From: Microstegium vimineum
Taxonomy: Eukaryota > Streptophyta > Magnoliopsida > Poales > Poaceae
Length of the DNA stretch: 64,000 nucleotides
Direction: 5' to 3'
Assembly: GCA_022036555.1 (NCBI GenBank)
Contig: CM039133.1
Location: 5,521,184-5,585,183, forward strand
A program made the translations under genes and the position numbers. The notes under the pieces are model-generated. The model saw nothing but the letters and a program-made list of their open reading frames with translations, was not told the origin of the DNA and did not search any database. Of the stretch, positions 54,282 to 64,000 are shown piece by piece (position 1 is the first letter of the stretch; every line of letters starts with the position of its first letter).

Positions 54282-57200
54282 TGTAACACCCAAAATTTTG
54301 TTTGAATTTTAAATTAGATGAAAATGATTTAATTATGAAATTATGTGGGCATTTCATTTTGTGGAATAATAAAATTCTTAGAAATAAAATTAATCCTAGT
54401 TAGTAACGTGTTTATGCACTCATGCTGCTGCACAATTTCTTGGTTGAATGAATTTGCAAAACTCAATTTTCAAATGGATTCAAAATTGTTTGGAAATTGA
54501 ATTTGGAAAAAGAAAATAAAAAGGAAGAGGGCCTGATCTTTCTCACTTCCTGAAACCCAGCCCAACACTCTCTCTCCCTCTTTCTCTCGGGCGGCCCAAC
54601 TGAAAAGGCCGAAGCCCATCCAGCAGGCCGGCCCGCACTTCCCTCTCTCCCTCTGACTCGATGACAACCGGGGTCCACATGTCGGCGCCGATTTCCCTCT
54701 CCCTCACCCTCTCTCTCTCGCTGCTGTCTGGCCCCAGCCGTCAGGCCGCCTCAACCGCTTCCTCTCTCCCTTTCTCTCTCTGATCAACCGGGCCCAGCTG
54801 TCGGCGCCTTCTTCCCCAACTCCCCTCCGCTCAGTTCGGCCGCGTGCGCATGGATGAGCACGTCGAGTCCGGCAACCGTCCGCGCGTGCCCCGTTCCCAC
54901 TTCCCCGCACCTCGCCCACGATGCTGCAACGGCACCGCGCGTCCCACACGCTCTACTCGGCGCTATAAAATGGAATGCCGCGCCCGTGCTCTCCCCCTTT
55001 CCCATCTGAACTCCCCGAGCCGCCGCCGCCGCTGTTGTCGCAAAGAAACCGCAATCCGTCTCGGTAAGCTCCGTTTCGTAACCGCGAACTCTCCGCGAAT
55101 CTCCATAGCCTAATCCTTCTCTCTGTCATCTCTTCGGTGGGCACAGAACACGCGTAGTGGACACGGAGCTCTCGGACCGCCGTGACGCCGACCGCCGTTC
55201 CACGCCGCACCGAGCCCTCTCCGCCCTCCATTTCTACTCGGTGAGATTCGTCATCGCTCACTCTTCCTCCCTGTCCCCGTAATTCGGTTAGTTAAGCACC
55301 GAGCACGCCGTTCCACTACACCCCGAGACCGGTGTCAATGGCGCCGCCGTGGTCAGCCGATTCCGGTGACGTTCAGTCACAACCAAGCACCTCACGCGCA
55401 TCGCACGAACACCCCGCCACTTCCCGAGCCCTCAATTTGGTCTCTAAGGCGCTGAATTGCCTCGCCCGTGTACACCGACCGAGACCGACCTTGGCGCCGC
55501 CGCGGACCTCCCTGTTCCGGCAAACCGCCGCTCCAATTGAGCCCTCTGTTGCGCTCGCACAAGCACGCCGATCCTCCCGATGCTTTTGGTTGAAGCCGGG
55601 ACGGTCAGGAGCGGGTTCCCCCGTGTTCGCCAGTGAGACAGAGCCGCCGGGATCCATGGCACCGCCTCTGTCTTCCTCCCCGCGTTCAACCGAGTGCGCC
55701 ACGGCACTCGCCTCGATCTCCTCTCTCTCCCAGTGGCTCTCCGGTGGCCAACAGAGGCCTCTAGCCTTTTTCCCCTTCTCTCCGGCGAGCTACTCGCCGT
55801 CGGCAATCGAAGCCGCCGCGGTCACTGCTCTCTCCGGCCGACACTCTGCCCCCCTCTCTCTCTGATCTGCTCTGTGCTGTCCGTTCTGTGACATGTGGCC
55901 GGGATTAGAATGCCGAAGGGGTAAGTTTCCCCGGTTCACCGTGGACCCGTGGACCCTCGGGCCCGCACTGAGTTAGCTAGTGCACGCACTGTGCGGTGCA
56001 CCGCGCCCTATCCCAAGCCGCCGTGTGGCAGCTCTGCTGGCCCCGCGTCACTGCCTTGGCGTATTTCTGAGTTTACGCTTTCTCAGTCAAGACACGTAAC
56101 TCTGCTCGGTTTATTCCAAAAAGGGAAATTCTATATTTACAGAAATGCTACTGCCTTATATTGTTTATAAAAACTTTATTTTAACTCCGATTTGGACGAT
56201 TCGAGTTGCGTTAGATTCATAATGAAATTATCTACATGTTAAACCATCTTTTGTTCATGTTTGAATTATTTAAATTCAGGGATAATTCAAATACTAAAAA
56301 TGCTCCTAGAGAACCAGTTAAATTCATATCTTTTGCGTTTTAAATCCAATTTTCATGAAATTCGTGTTGAAATGAACGTAGCAATGCGTAGTATCTTTTT
56401 ATAAACCTTTTAACTCTGTTTACTGTTGATGGTGTACTGTTCTAATATTAGTCTTGTTTTATTTGTATGTATGCAATTGGAATGCGTGTTGTTGCAATGT
56501 CGTGATCGAGTTCAGGCAGTGAGGAGTTTGTTGGTGATCAAGAGTTCTTTGATCAGGAGTGTTTTGACCAGCAAGACTTTGAGAACCAAGGCAAGTATAG
56601 CATGGGACCTTCCTTGTTATCCTATTCACCATAATCATGATTTCATGTGCATGTGTTTAATTTGATACCCGTAGTTAATTCCCTAGAATTGAAATCCTTT
56701 ACCTTGTTTCCTATGGGTTATGCATATGGGTAGATGGCTAGTGCTATATAAATGAATACTTGATCCCTGCCAAATGTTATAAAGCTTTGAATGAATTGGT
56801 GATCCTGTTATGGCAATTGGAACATAACCTTTTATAATAACTCACTGTTGGCAAAAGCTGGGATTGACAGTGCTACCGTGGGAGCTACATGGCTCTGGCT
56901 TTAACTCAGTAGTAGGATCTTTTCTAGCTCATTAGCGGTTACCCGAAAGGGCGCATTAGGCTCTTGCCGAGCTGGTTATAGTGCGGCCTCTGTCCGAGTT
57001 TGAGCGTAGGCGGCGGGTCTTTATGCTACTCGGAAGGGGAGCTCTGTCGCCCCTTGCCAATCCTAGCGGCCCTAATCTTGTTAGACGAGATACTATGAAA
57101 GGTTTCATAATGAACCCCGCCCACTCACCTTGGCAGTGTTATGGGAGTAATTAACCCGGGCATTCGGGGCATCACGACTCACGGGTAAAGATGCACAACC

Positions 57201-57797
57201 TCTGCAGAGTGTTAAAAACTAATATATCAGCCATGCTCACGGTCACGAGCGGCCCGGAAAACTGACGGTTTAATTAATTAACTTGACCAACCTTTATGTT
57301 CCTGTTGCCACCATAATGATGAAGAGTATGACTCTTTAAAACTTTGGCAGTGGTATAAGTGGGATCATTTGGGGCTTAAGCATAACCTGATGCTACTTAA
57401 TAATAAAACTTGACTAACTAAAAGTGCTAAATGCAGTAAGCCAGTGTCAACCTTTTGAGCTTCATAACCCCATGTTATGCTGCTGAGTACGAGTGTACTC
57501 ACGCTTGTTTTCTTTTCAATTTTGGATAAAAATCCCGGATGGGTAACAGAAGCAGGAGGCTATGAGGAGTTTCTGAAGATTTCTAGGCTTGGTCAACCAG
57601 TTGACCTTCCCTGTGAGATGGAGTCTCAAGAGCTAGTGTATCTTCCGTCTGTTTTATTCAATTCTTGTAATGGATATATGTTCGTTATGTATTAAACTCT
57701 GTGATGGTACTTTGTAATTTGTGAACTTATGTGTGGATTATTCCTGGGCACACATAATGTTATGCATCCTATTTCGTCCTTGAAATTGGGTGTGACA
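54282..57797 (+). repeat. 3' LTR of the 48-58 kb chromovirus, complete
   Basis: 3516 bp, TGTAACACCC to GGGTGTGACA. It matches the solo LTR 26523-30040 over its whole length and 48434-49791 over its first 1.35 kb. The TATA box is at 54964-54970. The GC-rich leader (54580-55990) gives several overlapping ORFs on both strands that are not genes. The last 40 bases are shared with all family members in this window. Confidence 0.9.
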
Positions 57798-59821
57798 AGT
57801 TCTTTTCTGATCTTTAAATGTTGCATGTCCAAACGTGAATTGAGACCTTCCTTTTTCTTGCTCTTTATGTCTAGCAAAGTTCCAACTACGCTGTCAAACA
57901 TATTCTTCTGAACATGCATACCATCAATCGCATGTCGTACGTCTAAGTCTTTCCAGTACGATAAGTACTTAAAGAAAATAGACTTCTTCTTGAATGTGTC
58001 CCCCTCATTTGCCTTCACAACCTTTCTTGTTTTCCCATCTTTGGTCTTTTTTCCAAACACAAACTTGACATTCTCAACTATCTTATACACTCTGTGCCCT
58101 TTACTATAACCTAATGGAGCAGTAGATTTTGATTCATCCATATTGTCAAAATACTTATTCATCTTTTGTAAGCGGTACTTATGGCCTGCCGGTAGCCACC
58201 TCCTATGCCTCATGTACACTATCTTGTTAGATGGAGGAAGAGACACGTGCCATGTTCCATCTATGCACTCTACACAACCAACCTTTCCCTTGAACTGGCT
58301 TGATAATGAGAAGAGAGCAGGATAATCATTAATTGTGACAATAATAATTGCTCTCAGTGTGAATGTCTCTTTGCAGAACGCATCGATCATTTTCACACCC
58401 ACTTCCCATAGTATTTGCATCTCTTGCATTAAGGGCTCTAGAAATACATCCATATCAACTCCAGGTTGTGTAGGTCCAGAAATAAGAATGGTTAGCAAAA
58501 GATATTTTCTTTTTTGACACAACCATGAAGGAAGGTTGTATATTGTCATGATCACTGGCCATGTGCTGTGCATGCTGCTCCTCTCGACAAATGGATTCAT
58601 TCCATCAGTACTCAGAGCAAACCTTACATTTCGTGGATCCTCGGCAAAGTCTGGATATTTCTTATCGAATTCTTGCCATTGCTTTGCATCGGCTGGATGT
58701 CGTAACTTTCCATCATCTTTCCTTTCATCAGAAGCATGCCAGGTCATAAGTTCCACATCATCAGGGTTTGCAAACAAACATCTCAAACGATCAACCACGG
58801 GGAGATACCATATCAACAATGCAGGAATTCTTCTCAACGCATAATAGTCCACTTCGATATTGCTAGTGGTCTTTGAACGTTTGTGTTGTTGAGTCTTTGT
58901 TTGCGTCTTCTTTCGCTTCCTCCTTGAAGAAACAGAGGCTGCATTCTCTTCCTCTTGATAATCTTTATTCGTCTTGTACCTATTAGCACCACAGTTTGGA
59001 CAGCTGTCTAAGTCTTTATACTGATCACCCCGATATAGAATACAATGATTTCTACATGCGTGGATCTTCTCAACACCCATCGTAAGTGGACTGACTAGCT
59101 TCTTTGCATAGTACGTGTTAGCAGGCACTTTGATCGAATTGGGAAGAAGGTCTCCAAGTACACGCAATAAATCATTGAAACTAGCATCGGACCAACCATA
59201 TCTAGCCTTAATCGTCAAAAACTGAAGAACAGCCCGTAGTGTCGACCACTCTTTGGTACAACCTTTCGACTCGTCGTACAAAGGCTCTTCTGCTGCCTTC
59301 TTCAGGGCTTCCATTCGCTTCATGAAGAATATTGATGGATCCGCACAATGGTTCATTATTGCCTCTAAGAAATCTGCATCTTCAATGGCATCAGTGTTAA
59401 CATGCTGAGTTTCATTAACATCGGACGTAGAATTATGAGTTTGATTTACATCTGGCATAGCATGATGGGTTTCATTGATATCTGGCATAGCATCACATTC
59501 ATTGAGATATGGCATTGGACCCTCCACATTGATGTTACTTGCAGTGCTGTCAGTTGTCCGCATATAAGGTGTAGAACTACCCTCACCATGTTTTGTCCAG
59601 ATCAAGTAGTCCTCCACAAATCCTCTGCAAACCAGATGAGAAGTGATTGCTTCCACATTGTCAAATACCACAATATTTTTACAGTCTGCGCATGGACAAC
59701 ATATGTGCTTCGCCTTTGTTCTCTGAGCATGTATCTTCACGGCATCAATATATTTTTGGACCTCCACTACATAAGATCGGTCTAATCTTGATAAGTTGTA
59801 CATCCATAATGACCTCTCCAT
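57798..59821 (-). pseudogene. CACTA-2 TNPD-type transposase, N-terminal part
   Basis: The minus-strand frame from ATG 59821 is open for 673 codons to the chromovirus target duplication. It starts MERSLWMYNLSRLDRSY; the transposase-associated domain has CPCADCKN. An acidic variable stretch with repeated DVNETH-type motifs follows. Then comes the Tnp2-type core: CPNCGANRYK, LIWYLPVVDRLR, FALSTDGMNPF, LISGPTQPGVDMD, the IVTINDYPALF block and HAIDGMHVQKN. It ends at IRKEL, and the next codons lie at 48428. This is the DNA-binding and catalytic region that recognises transposon ends; family knowledge places the acidic catalytic residues in this core, but I cannot assign them by eye. No break is seen in this half; the gene is split by the insertion and has stops in the C-terminal part. 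Confidence 0.88.
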
Positions 59822-60763
59822 ATTTATCTGTAATTAGTTAGGAAAATATTGTATGTCACTCTAAAAACAAAACGAAAATAATCCCTCATAACTAAGATTC
59901 TATCCTCCATCAATTAAATAGATATGAAAACCTACCTCTTACAGAATTTACAAAATAAAAATTTAAATAATTATTTAAACTCATTTTTATAATTATAAGA
60001 ATTAATTAAACGGAGATGGCATCTTGATTAACAAACCCTAAGTATAAGCAAAAATAACAAACCCTAATTAACAAACCCTAAGTACATGAAATACTAACTA
60101 ACCCTAATTAACAAACCATTAATTACTAACTAAATTAATTAACTAACCCTAAGTACATGAAATATCTAACCCTAAGTAATAAACCATCAATTACTAACAA
60201 AAATTATTGAAAAACCTAAGGTTCATGAAATAATAACTAACCCTATTTAACAAACCCTAAGTATAGACAATAATAACTAACCCTAATTAACAAAACATTA
60301 ACTACTAAATTAATTCATAAACCCTAAGTATGTAGATTAAAAAACTAAATTAATTCACAGTTTATAATTACAGGAAATAAGTATAACAATTGACAAGACT
60401 TTATAAAGTGTTAATTATTATTCTATTACATAGATCGACTCACAAGAATTCTAAAAAGTATTTATTTTCTATAATCCGAGCAAGATACAATTTACTATGA
60501 ATTTACAAAAAAATTAGCTAAAACTCTCTCTCTTGCCCTAGCTATGAACCCTAACCCTAACCCTAGATTTAGAGCACCTCCAATACAAGAATTGAACCAA
60601 AGAATCACTAAAAAAAATGGCGGCAACGACACTAACTAACCTTTTGGAAGTTTCTCACCAAAGAAATGAAGTTCAACACCTCCACCCCTTGGAATCGCCA
60701 CTTCTCTGTCCGCCACTGTTCACACAGGACGCGAGTAACTGTTCTTGTCTGGAGGTGGACGAA
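59822..60763 (-). other. CACTA-2 transposase leader with AACCCTAA-rich repeats
   Basis: AT-rich. 60010-60350 has many copies of taaccctaattaacaaa and aaccctaagta; 60540-60565 has three tandem aaccct units. It corresponds to the leader/intron region 31925-32804 of CACTA-1. No coding frame is supported. Confidence 0.55.
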
Positions 60764-60776
60764 GGGAATTTATAGC
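60764..60776 (-). promoter_or_regulatory. TATA box of the CACTA-2 transposase gene
   Basis: The minus strand reads GCTATAAATTCCC, 13 bp inside the subterminal hairpin. Same placement as 31915-31924 in CACTA-1. Confidence 0.6.
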
Positions 60777-60788
60777 AGCATTAACAAT

Positions 60789-61010
60789 GGCGGCTCTCCT
60801 ATCTCTACCGCCTGTGTAAATACGTGTATTTACATAGGCGGTTTATAATGCCAGCCGCCTGTGTAAATGGTATTTACACGGGCGGTTGTCATTGTAAACC
60901 GCCTTATTTACACAGGCAGTAGAGATAGGAGATTACACAGGCGGCTGGCATTATAAACCGCCTATGTAAATACACGTATTTACACAGGCGGTAGAGATAG
61001 GAGAGCCGCC
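60789..61010. repeat. Perfect 78-bp inverted repeat in the CACTA-2 subterminal array
   Basis: 60789-60866 is the exact reverse complement of 60933-61010, with a 66-bp loop that carries further gcggt(t/a) motifs. The arms hold ccgcctgtgtaaata and inverse units. A transcript through it would fold into a long hairpin. Confidence 0.88.
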
Positions 61011-61074
61011 TGTGTAAATTGGTTTACACAGGCGGTTCTCTTGCTGAGCCCATCCTATTTTTTGTACTAGCGTC

Positions 61075-61137
61075 ATAAAATTGTGAACCGCTTGTAAAAA
61101 AAACAACATGCTAGCAAAAATGATTTATGTAGTAGTG
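61075..61137. mobile_element. End of a further CACTA element abutting CACTA-2
   Basis: TGTAGTAGTG at 61128-61137 is a CACTACTACA terminus in inverse orientation, preceded by a subterminal-like gtgaaccgcttgt. Its other end is not found in the window. CACTA-2 may therefore have inserted close to the end of this older element. Confidence 0.5.
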
Positions 61138-61473
61138 AAAGTGTTTAATTTCTTCTGCTATGAAATCTTCAAAAAACTGTGCAAAGTTAGCCAGGATGCC
61201 CACAGGATTAGCTTGGGCTCACTCTATGGCAACATGCGTTTTATGTGGATGACCTTGTGCGTCTCAGCTACATATTCCTAATCCTCATTAGCTAACCGCT
61301 GACCTTTTCCTATAAAAAAGGCAACAAGTCTGATATTTGCCTGAATTACAAATATAGCCTATGTATATGTTGAACATTTATGAAGGTATTAACCCTGTAG
61401 TAGACTAATATTTTGATCATGCGATTAATTTCTGATTCAAGCTAGGGATTAATTTTGTGTTTAGTTTCATCAC
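61138..61473. other. Stretch without a recognised gene
   Basis: The minus strand has a short open piece (VGILANFAQFFEDFIAEEI, about 61200-61140) that looks protein-like but is too short to assign. The rest is AT-rich. Confidence 0.35.
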
Positions 61474-61761
61474 ATGGAACCTATGCAAGATAATGAAGGT
61501 CGTGCAACATTTGAAGACTTGACAAACACTATAAAAGGAGGTAACTGTTTTTACATGCATGTTCAATGACGTTTTCACTTCCATTATTTGTGGTAATTAA
61601 GATAACTTCAATCAACTAATTTTCAAACAGGTGGTCAGATAGCATCAAATGTACATGCACAAGCCGATGAACGTGTACAGTGTAAGAGGGAAAGGGAAAG
61701 AGCAAAATATGCAGCAATGACCCAAGAAGAAAGGGATGAAAAAAATAAAAAACGCTTATGA
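61474..61761 (+). CDS. Small two-exon ORF, Helitron-associated-like, partial
   Basis: ATG 61474 begins MEPMQDNEGRATFEDLTN; the first exon ends GGAG|GTAACT at 61540. A second exon opens after tttcaaacag at 61631 (GQIASNVHAQADERVQ) and ends with a strongly charged helix (KRERERAKYAAMTQEERDE) and TGA at 61759-61761. Charged segments of the type RERYAAMTPEQRDEKNRKRR are common near Helitron helicase genes in grasses; that link is from general recollection and fits the Helitron-like 3' end 100 bp downstream. It is about 65 codons long, with no Rep or helicase motifs, so it is at best a fragment. Confidence 0.45.
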
Positions 61762-61831
61762 CATGAAGTTATTTTGTGATAATAATTTATAATAGCTTTG
61801 TATAATAAACCATGTAATTTTATAATTTTTC

Positions 61832-61863
61832 GGTTCCGTCGCAACGCACAGACACTCAACTAG
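61832..61863 (+). mobile_element. Helitron-like 3' terminus
   Basis: The end reads ccgtcgcaacgcacagacac then tcaaCTAG followed by T. Grass Helitrons characteristically end with a small hairpin (cgtcgcaacgcacgg type) a few bases before CTAG/CTAA and insert between A and T. The hairpin is slightly decayed here. The TC 5' end is not located; it may have been lost to the CACTA insertions. Confidence 0.55.
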
Positions 61864-61922
61864 TACCAGTATATATATACGCATGATGGGTATATTAAAA
61901 AATTTGATGTAAGGTCCCGTTT

Positions 61923-62266
61923 AGCTCAGAAAAAGTGAAAAACAATATTCAACCGTTTGTTGTTGGCAGTTGCAAATCATTATTAGCAATCCATATAGAT
62001 GAGCTGGATTGTGTACGTTTTGAAAAAAAAAATCCATCGAAGGTGTATGAGCCAGAAGCGACTATGAGTGCAAACATGCAATTGAGATGGAGAGTGTAGT
62101 AGTTGCAGTAGTTCACCACACATGGTTGTTCTCCTTTTGTTCCAGATATGTTGCAGCGTGTTGTTTGAATGAAACATTTATAGATCATTACTGCAAAGAA
62201 ATTACTGTTGCGTTAAAATAAATCCAAAGTCTAGTTTCGTGCGTTTTGGAATGCACATTGAATTGC
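61923..62266 (+). pseudogene. ACLA: ACLA 3'-end fragment, copy 2
   Basis: A diverged duplicate of 20212-20645: end of the last intron, acceptor region with A-run (the acceptor AG is altered), the beginning of the last exon (VYEPEATM-like, cf. VYGPEETM), then a deletion of most of the exon. The 3' flank follows (agtagttcaccacacatgg, gaaattactgttg, gtgcgttttgga). No other ACLA exon is seen nearby. The call rests on this internal comparison. Confidence 0.8.
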
Positions 62267-64000
62267 TGCCAACACATGGTGGATAAGTACCCAGGTATGT
62301 TCAGTTTTGATGATAAGTGATTGACCAACATGTGAGTGTTTTAGTTTGAGTGACTTAATCTAACCTCTGCGAAAGCAGAAACATGTGCTTGTCTATCGGC
62401 TTGTGGTGTGCAGGTGCTATGCCTAGTGACAGTGGTAAATGGCGTGGAGAAGGTCGAGTAGAGGCTTGCCGTGCCGATGAACTGAGAGCGGTGAAGGGCG
62501 GAAGCGGGGCTCGGACTGAGGGACCATGGGCGCCGGCTTTCTAGCTGTGGTGGCTAGTACTTGGCACTGGCGAGTGTGAGAAGACATGGAGGTAGACCGA
62601 GTCGACCAAGTCAAGACGGTGGACGCGCGAGTCGAGCGGAGGCTCAGGGGACTCGGAGTCCGACCGGGCGAAGACAAGGTGGCTCGAGTCGAGTGGTTTG
62701 GTGGTTTGGGCCTCAAAACCATCCGAGGACGGTTTCCGAGTTTGGGCCTCAAAACTCGGGGTTCGGTAGTTGAGCCCAAAGCTACCAGTGGCGGGTTTCC
62801 TGGGTTTGGGCCTCAAAACCTAGGCCGAGCTTCCGAGGAAGCGGGGATGGCACGTGGCGGAATCCTGAAGGTTGCATCGAGGCGACGACAACTCCCGGCA
62901 GGAAGCGGGGCCGTCCGTTCAAAATGCAGGAGATATTTTCCAGAGCTTGAACTGCAATGCTTAGGCTAGGTAGTTCACTCAATGTATCTAGGGGGCTCTT
63001 TGGGAAATAGCCAAAGCCCGGTAAGTAGGGGGTGAAGGGGTCTCCCTCATCCCATCTCTTGAACCATAATCATTTTGCCCCATCTCTCTCTCTACCCTCT
63101 CTCTAGTTCATGAGATCCCTAGGTTGATTTCACCAACCTTTGTAAGAACTTGAGTTTGTCACGAGGAATCGGAGGCTGTAACCTTCGTAAGCCATGGTGG
63201 CTTCGATTTCGTGATTGTGTCCCCGTTTTGCTTTTGCTCTCTCTTTTTTCCGAGATGATTTCTCTTTGTAGGGAGTATCTTTTGCAAATCCGTTTGAACC
63301 AAGTTCTTGATACTCGTGAGGAGCAACTTTGCACCGAAGGAATTTTGCTAAAACCTCACGAGCACACAGATCGGGCGATTTCCTTGCGGCGTTCTTCGTT
63401 TTGCCCTTTCCCCCCCCCCAAATCCGAGTGTTCCCGTTTATCCTCCCAAATTGAGCAATGATTTCTTCGGGATAGCTCCCCAACTGCACAAGGATCATGC
63501 CTACAAAATTTGGTTGCAGTTGGAGTTCATTGGTTTGAGTTTTCGAAAGATTTGGAGGAGAGAAATCATTTTTCGCGGTTACTGTGCGTTTGTCGGGGGC
63601 GTCAGACGCTCCGAGGGTTTTGCGTCGGACGCTGATACGTGCTAACGTCAGCGTCCGTCGCTTCGCTTATCGGCGTCCTTTGGTTTTGGCGTCGGACGCT
63701 CTCCATAGTCCGTCGCCCAGCGTCCGTCGCGTGGTGTGCGTTGTTCTGTTCTGTTTTGCTCTCGGGTAGGCCGATGGACGCTCGTCCAAGCGTCCATCGC
63801 CAAGCGTTCGTCGCCTCAACAGTTCTTCAGTTTCTGTTAGGCTCTCTGGAAGGCCGACGGATGCTCTCCTAAGCGTCCGTCGCCACCGTCCGACGCCGTA
63901 GCCTGGAGCGTCCGTCGCGCCGTCTTCCAGCGTCCGTCGCCCTGCTGTCTAGCGTCCGACGCCTGTCTTTTGGGCTGTTTTGCTTGGGGTTCTTGCCTCT
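62267..64000. repeat. LTR-like repetitive region at the right edge, incomplete
   Basis: No gene is recognised. 62690-62820 has the phrase tttgggcctcaaaac three to four times with diverged spacers. 63060-63170 (ctctctctctaccctc, gagatccctaggttgatttc) and the following pyrimidine/purine-rich stretch have the character of a retrotransposon LTR or leader. No TG...CA pair or duplication could be fixed because the window ends. Confidence 0.4.
63595..63965. repeat. GCGTCCGTCGC minisatellite
   Basis: The 11-mer gcgtccgtcgc, variants (gcgtccatcgc, gcgttcgtcgc, gcgtccgacgc) and the complement-like gcgtcggacgc occur about fifteen times with spacers of 5-30 bases. The motif is partly self-complementary. 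Confidence 0.75.

Larger units (their letters stand above)
48434..57797 (+). mobile_element. Ty3 chromovirus inserted in the CACTA-2 transposase, 5' end deleted
   Basis: Plus-strand element of 9364 bp, from TGTAACACCC (48434) to GGGTGTGACA (57797). The target duplication has one mismatch (AGTTA 48429-48433, AGTTC 57798-57802), and excising the element restores the transposase frame. The 3' LTR is complete (3516 bp). The 5' LTR is present only to about 49791 and runs straight into gag, so the rest of the LTR, the PBS, the extra ORF and the gag start have been deleted. Pol is fully open. Without a PBS it cannot replicate on its own. Confidence 0.9.
42785..61074 (-). mobile_element. Large CACTA transposon (CACTA-2), minus strand, truncated and split
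   Basis: The 5' terminus is at 61074, where the plus strand reads ttttttgtactagcg. Complemented, this is CGCTAGTACAAAAAA, a one-base variant of the CACTAGTACA end of CACTA-1. Going left: subterminal hairpin, TATA box, transposase gene (59821 to 46940, split by the chromovirus 48434-57797), AT-rich repeats, internal array with TATA box, GC-rich leader, and Transposase_24-type gene ending in a (CA)n run at about 42790. The Ulp1-like part and the 3' terminus present in CACTA-1 are missing, so the left end was lost. Confidence 0.85.

Overview
The window reads as a repeat-rich intergenic island of a grass (Poaceae) nuclear genome, probably panicoid. The evidence is plant-only gene families (a CC-NLR, a wall-associated kinase and the plant-type ATP-citrate lyase alpha chain), GT-AG introns, GC-rich leaders, and grass-type Ty3 chromoviruses and CACTA transposons with long LTRs. 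No gene in the window is both complete and undamaged. Most of the 64 kb is nested mobile DNA in and around three broken host genes. The species is inference.

Layout. 1-17.2 kb: an NLR on the minus strand. Its start and first exon lie at 17202-16495 and 4670-4296, split by an 11.8-kb Ty3 chromovirus (4671-16489) with a near-perfect 5-bp target duplication. Its next exon is 483-1 and runs off the left edge. The intron holds a 2.8-kb solo LTR (1348-4122), and the chromovirus 3' LTR holds another solo LTR (5455-6549). 18.6-20.6 kb: a 5'-truncated ATP-citrate lyase alpha pseudogene on the plus strand. 21.2-25.3 kb: a decayed CACTA element with an LTR fragment inside.

25.3-42.4 kb: the N-terminal part of a wall-associated kinase (WAK) gene on the minus strand, in four pieces (42411-42309, 31564-31306, 30180-30097, 25478-25314). 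It is separated by a 10.7-kb CACTA (31565-42308, TSD CGC), a 1.1-kb non-autonomous CACTA (30181-31305, TSD GTA), a 3.5-kb solo LTR (26523-30040), and the 25313 end of the decayed CACTA.

42.8-61.1 kb: a second large CACTA on the minus strand, cut off at its far end and split inside its transposase gene by another chromovirus (48434-57797). That chromovirus has lost its 5' end but keeps an open 1177-codon pol frame. 61.1-64 kb: the end of a further CACTA, a Helitron-like 3' end with a small charged ORF, a second copy of the ATP-citrate lyase 3' end, and an LTR-like stretch with a GCGTCCGTCGC minisatellite at the right edge.

How the parts relate. The two large CACTAs share one plan: terminal repeat array, TATA box, TNPD-type transposase gene, AT- or telomere-like spacer, a second internal repeat array with its own TATA box and GC-rich leader, then a Transposase_24-type gene, which in the better-preserved copy continues into an Ulp1-like C48 peptidase region. 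The nested insertions give an order of events: host genes first, then CACTAs and chromoviruses into them, then solo-LTR formation and deletions. Most transposon genes carry stops or frameshifts, so the region looks like an old transposon graveyard. The chromovirus at 48-58 kb is the least decayed element.
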